Shown here: piece after piece, positions 61,326 through 64,000 of the stretch
How positions within the stretch are numbered: the stretch's first letter is position 1
How the letters are laid out: each line of letters starts with the position of its first letter
Assembly (NCBI GenBank): GCA_050185195.1
Contig: JBFWZQ010000006.1
Span: 95,649-159,648 of the forward strand
Direction of reading: 5' to 3'
Length of the DNA: 64,000 bases
From: CADEFQ01 sp050185195
GTDB taxonomy: Bacteria > Pseudomonadota > Gammaproteobacteria > Steroidobacterales > Steroidobacteraceae
Notes under the pieces: generated by a model
The model's database searches: none
What the model saw: the letters and a program-made list of their open reading frames with translations, nothing else
Told to the model about the DNA's origin: nothing
Translations under genes and position numbers: made by a program

Positions 61326-61742
61326 ATGAAGGCTCTCAAGGGTACGAAGACCGAACAGAATCTGAAGGACGCGTTCGCGGGGGAGTCCCAGGCCAACCGC
61401 CGCTACCTGTACTTCGCAGCCAAGGCGGATGTCGAAGGGTTCAACGACGTCTCGGCGGTGTTTCGCTCGACCGCGGAAGGTGAAACCGGCCACGCCCACG
61501 GCCACCTCGAGTACCTCGAGGCCTCGGGCGATCCGGCCACCGGCCTGCCGATCGGCGACACGAAGCTGAACCTCAAGGCGGCGATCGCGGGTGAGACGCA
61601 CGAGTACACCGACATGTACCCGGGCATGGCGAAAGCGGCGCGCGACGAAGGCTTCGGCGAAATCGCGGACTGGTTCGAGACGCTGGCGAAGGCGGAACGC
61701 TCGCACGCGAATCGCTTCCAGAAGGCCCTCGACACGCTGTGA
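61326..61742 (+). CDS. Rubrerythrin-like diiron protein without rubredoxin domain
   Basis: The 138-residue four-helix protein reduces hydrogen peroxide at a non-heme diiron site. The ligands are spread over LKDAFAGESQANRRY, the EGETGHAHGH, GETHEYTDMYP and KAERSHANRF motifs. The C-terminal rubredoxin domain of classical rubrerythrin is absent, so electrons must come from elsewhere, perhaps from the Fe-S protein encoded next. GGAGG sits 7 bp before the ATG, and the stop overlaps the next GTG (GTGA). The 7-1-7 palindrome upstream is its likely control site. Confidence 0.94.
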   Translation: MKALKGTKTEQNLKDAFAGESQANRRYLYFAAKADVEGFNDVSAVFRSTAEGETGHAHGHLEYLEASGDPATGLPIGDTKLNLKAAIAGETHEYTDMYPGMAKAARDEGFGEIADWFETLAKAERSHANRFQKALDTL

Positions 61743-63094
61743 CGAACGGAGCCGGATCGCGCGAGGGGAGCCTCGAGGCGCCCACGCGCCACCCGATCGA
61801 CTGGCAGAACCCGGCGTTCTACGACGAGGCCGCGCTCGAGAAGGAACTCGAGCGCGTCTTCGACATCTGCCACGGCTGCCGGCGCTGCTTTGCGCTGTGC
61901 AACGCGTTCCCGACGCTGTTCGACGCGGTCGATGCGACCGACAGCGGCGAGGTCGAAGGGGTCGACAAGCGGATCTTCCAGGACGTCGTCGACCACTGCT
62001 ACCTCTGCGACATGTGCTTCCTCACGAAGTGCCCGTACGTGCCGCCGCATCCGTTCAATATCGACTTCCCGCACCTGATGCTGCGCGCCAAGGCGGTGAA
62101 GGCGAAACAGGGCGGCACGCGGTTCCGTGACAAGCTGCTTTCCGCGACGGGCACCGTCGGCGCGCTGGCGGGCATACCGGTTGTCGCGGAAGTCGTGAAC
62201 GCGGTGAACGGCACGAAAACCGGCCGCGCCCTGCTCGAGAAGACCCTGGGCGTCGATCGCACGGCGCCGATCCCGAAATACCATTCGCGCAGCGGGCGGG
62301 CGCGCGCTCGCGCGCTCGCGCGCAGCACCCGCGATGCCTCGCCTGTCGTGACACCGACCGAAGCGACACGCGGCCGGGTCGCGCTCTTCGTCACCTGCTA
62401 CGGCAACCGCAACGAAACGGACCTGCCCGAGGATCTCGTCGCGGTCTTCGCGCACAACGGCATCCCGGTCAGCGTGGTGGGAAGCGAGAAGTGTTGCGGC
62501 ATGCCGAAGCTCGAACTCGGCGACCTCGAAACGGTGGCGCGTTACAAGGAAGCGAACATCCCCCGGCTCAAGGCACTCGTCGATGCCGGCCACGACATCG
62601 TCGCGCCGATCCCGTCGTGCGTGCTGATGTTCAAGCAGGAACTGCCCCTGATGTTCCCGGGTGATGCCGACGTGCTGGCCGTCAGCAAGGCCATCTTCGA
62701 TCCGTTCGAATACCTGATGCTGCGCCACAAGGCGGGCCTGCTGCGCACCGATTTCAGCCACCCGCTCGGCAAGGTGAGCTACCACGTGCCCTGCCACCTG
62801 CGCGTGCAGAACATCGGGCTCAAGACGCGCGACCTGCTGCGGCTCGTGCCGGGCACCGAAGTCGACGTGATCGAGCGGTGTTCCGGCCACAACGGCACCT
62901 ACGCCGTCAAGCAGGAATACCGCGCCGCCTCGCTGAAGATCGGCAAGCCCGTGGTCGATCGGGTGGCGCATGCCGCGGCCGATCATTATTCGAGCGACTG
63001 CCCGATGGCGGGGCACCAGATCGCGAGCGGTCTTCCGGGCGCACGCGAACCCGAGCATCCCATGCGCCTGCTGCGCTCGGCTTACGGCCTGTGA
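61739..63094 (+). CDS. Fe-S oxidoreductase (GlpC/HdrD-like, CCG domains)
   Basis: The 451-residue protein has an N-terminal ferredoxin-like domain with two CxxCxxC motifs (CHGCRRCFALC near 43-53 and CYLCDMCFLTKCP near 86-98), a spacer, then two CCG domains (CYGNRNE with SEKCCGMPKLELGD, and CHLRVQNIG with CSGHNGTYAVK). This is the heterodisulfide-reductase/glycolate-oxidase FeS architecture, without membrane helices. In rubrerythrin operons it is believed to feed electrons to the diiron protein. The start is GTG, overlapping the rubrerythrin stop. Confidence 0.92.
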   Translation: MTNGAGSREGSLEAPTRHPIDWQNPAFYDEAALEKELERVFDICHGCRRCFALCNAFPTLFDAVDATDSGEVEGVDKRIFQDVVDHCYLCDMCFLTKCPYVPPHPFNIDFPHLMLRAKAVKAKQGGTRFRDKLLSATGTVGALAGIPVVAEVVNAVNGTKTGRALLEKTLGVDRTAPIPKYHSRSGRARARALARSTRDASPVVTPTEATRGRVALFVTCYGNRNETDLPEDLVAVFAHNGIPVSVVGSEKCCGMPKLELGDLETVARYKEANIPRLKALVDAGHDIVAPIPSCVLMFKQELPLMFPGDADVLAVSKAIFDPFEYLMLRHKAGLLRTDFSHPLGKVSYHVPCHLRVQNIGLKTRDLLRLVPGTEVDVIERCSGHNGTYAVKQEYRAASLKIGKPVVDRVAHAAADHYSSDCPMAGHQIASGLPGAREPEHPMRLLRSAYGL

Positions 63095-63678
63095 ACGCGC
63101 TCACGCCGGCCGACCTGCTCTCGCTCGAGCAGTACGCGCGCGAGCGCCCTGCGTTTCGCGAGCGCGTGATCGCCCACAAGGCGAGGCGCCATCTCGCGGT
63201 CGGGCCGAACGCCACCTGGTGCTTCGAGGATCGCCTGACGATCCAGTACCAGGTGCAGGAAATGCTGCGCGTGGAGCGCATCTTCGAGGCCGAGGGCATC
63301 GCCGACGAACTCGCCGCCTACAACCCGCTGATTCCCGACGGCCGCAACTGGAAGGCCACGCTGCTCATCGAGTTCGTCGATCCGGTCGAGCGCGCGCGCC
63401 GCCTCACGGAACTGCGCGGCGTCGAGGGCCGCTGCTGGGTGCAGGCGCAGGGCCACGAGCGGGTGTTCGCGATCGCCGACGAAGACCTCGAGCGCGAGAA
63501 CGACGAGAAGACGTCCGCGGTGCACTTCCTGCGTTTCGAGCTCACCGACGCCATGATCGGCGCACTGCGCGATGGTGCGGCGCTCCGCGCAGGCGTGGAT
63601 CATCCGCAGTATGCACACGAGACTGGCGTCACCGACGAGACGCGCCGCGCGCTGATCGAGGACCTGAAGGCGGGTTGA
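63091..63678 (+). CDS. DUF3501 family protein
   Basis: The 195-residue soluble protein belongs to DUF3501, with FRERVIAHKARRHLAVGPNATWCFEDR, MLRVERIFEAEGIADELAAYNPLIPDG and YAHETGVTDETRRAL. Its family is regularly encoded with rubrerythrin and this type of Fe-S oxidoreductase but has no known activity. The start is GTG, overlapping the Fe-S gene stop (GTGA), so the three proteins are made together. No membrane helix, signal or cofactor motif is seen. Confidence 0.92.
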   Translation: MNALTPADLLSLEQYARERPAFRERVIAHKARRHLAVGPNATWCFEDRLTIQYQVQEMLRVERIFEAEGIADELAAYNPLIPDGRNWKATLLIEFVDPVERARRLTELRGVEGRCWVQAQGHERVFAIADEDLERENDEKTSAVHFLRFELTDAMIGALRDGAALRAGVDHPQYAHETGVTDETRRALIEDLKAG

Positions 63679-63697
63679 GGGCGGCGGGCGGCGGGCG

Positions 63698-63893
63698 GCG
63701 GGCAAGCGGTGCGCTGATTCATCCGCGTCCTCGCGGGTCGAGCGCATCGCCTGCGGCGCTGTGCCCTCGAGGCGCCGGCGCTCGGCGTGAGATCAAGCCG
63801 TAATCGGCACCGCTGCGGTCGCCTCGCTCTGACCGGCGCCCCTCGGCGCTCTCCACGCTCGTCCGCGGATGAAACAGCGCGCCGCTTGCCCGC
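63698..63893. repeat. Imperfect 30-nt inverted repeat flanking 136 nt
   Basis: The arm at 63698-63727 begins GCGGGCAAGCGG and ends TTCATCCGCG. The arm at 63864-63893 is its reverse complement with two mismatches in 30. The arms sit 20 nt after the DUF3501 stop. This is too long for a terminator and does not encode a transposase; a dispersed-repeat or miniature element is possible. Confidence 0.7.
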
Positions 63894-64000
63894 GGCCGTC
63901 CGCTCACCTGGGCCAGGTGCGTGCGTGGGTTGACTGGCTGCACGCAGCCGACGCCGGGCCGGAGCGGGGGCGGGGCCTGCGGTGACGAGCGTGGAGAGCG
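63847..64000. repeat. Perfect 17-bp inverted pair at the right edge
   Basis: CGCTCTCCACGCTCGTC (63847-63863) has its exact reverse complement at 63984-64000. The left copy abuts the second arm of the 30-nt inverted repeat, so the two repeat units are contiguous there. The partner may extend beyond the window. Confidence 0.7.

Larger units (their letters stand above)
63679..64000. other. Intergenic right edge with inverted-repeat structures
   Basis: No gene is visible in the last 322 bp. The stretch starts with GCGGCGG repeated three times and then carries 30-nt inverted arms (63698-63727 and 63864-63893) and a 17-bp perfect inverted pair (63847-63863 and 63984-64000). The last arm reaches the window edge, so the element continues outside. 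Confidence 0.7.

Overview
The window is a GC-rich (high-60s percent by eye), densely packed piece of a proteobacterial chromosome. The gene order glyA-nrdR-ribD-ribE-ribBA-ribH-nusB-thiL, the dxs-ispA-xseB run, a DUF1820 gene beside purL, an MltF-type transglycosylase and a CecR/YbhG/YbhF-like efflux operon point to a Gammaproteobacterium, perhaps near Steroidobacterales, Nevskiales or Xanthomonadales. That placement is inferred from gene content and order, not from a tree. Most genes are tightly spaced, with many ATGA, GTGA or TTGA stop-start overlaps.

Layout, left to right. 1-5.2 kb: end of an amidohydrolase, murB, and a TetR-controlled ABC efflux operon whose operator is visible. 5.2-8.0 kb: a CadC-like winged-helix/TPR regulator divergent from a sterol-desaturase-family membrane enzyme, with an 11-bp-period direct repeat between them. 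8.0-10.5 kb: a GlxA-type AraC regulator divergent from a TTC38-like TPR protein. 10.5-12.3 kb: TerC, a universal stress protein and an exported peroxiredoxin. 12.4-16.4 kb: cytochrome P450 plus an exported DUF885 peptidase-like protein, and two small membrane proteins. 16.4-21.2 kb: TPR-sulfotransferase, tadA, a LOG protein, a PEP-CTERM surface protein, mltF and tRNA-Ser(CGA). 21.3-26.4 kb: a polyamine/arginine block (carboxynorspermidine decarboxylase and synthase, Lrp-type regulator, ornithine cyclodeaminase, arginase). 26.2-29.2 kb: a four-gene operon of 7Fe ferredoxin, unrecognised 8-TM protein, nitrilase-superfamily amidase and a secreted ChuX/HutX-like protein. This is the best candidate here for an undescribed system. 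29.3-34.2 kb: two-component system, second LOG protein, MarC and an orphan T6SS-type FHA protein. 34.2-41.6 kb: DUF1820, purL, a Tat-exported flavoprotein and hutH. 42-43.2 kb: exported asparaginase coupled to a 59-codon two-TM ORF. 43.4-43.6 kb: about 19.6 copies of a G-quadruplex-capable 7-bp repeat. 43.6-52.9 kb: ettA, an acetoin-utilisation-type deacetylase, glyA, nrdR, the riboflavin genes, nusB and thiL. 53-57.2 kb: Ser/Thr kinase fused to a cyclic-nucleotide-binding domain, S9 peptidase and FkbM methyltransferase. 57.2-61.2 kb: folE2, dxs, ispA and xseB. 61.3-63.7 kb: rubrerythrin, an Fe-S oxidoreductase and DUF3501 behind a perfect 7-1-7 palindrome. The last 320 bp hold nested inverted repeats and no gene.

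Several blocks look functionally coherent. The rib genes with nusB and thiL make flavin and thiamine cofactors. Arginase and ornithine cyclodeaminase take arginine to ornithine and proline, beside enzymes that make (nor)spermidine. The rubrerythrin trio looks like a peroxide or iron-stress module. The third codon positions look less GC-rich in the GlxA/TTC38, flavoprotein and asparaginase segments than in the housekeeping blocks, which would fit acquired DNA. This is a visual impression, not a calculation.
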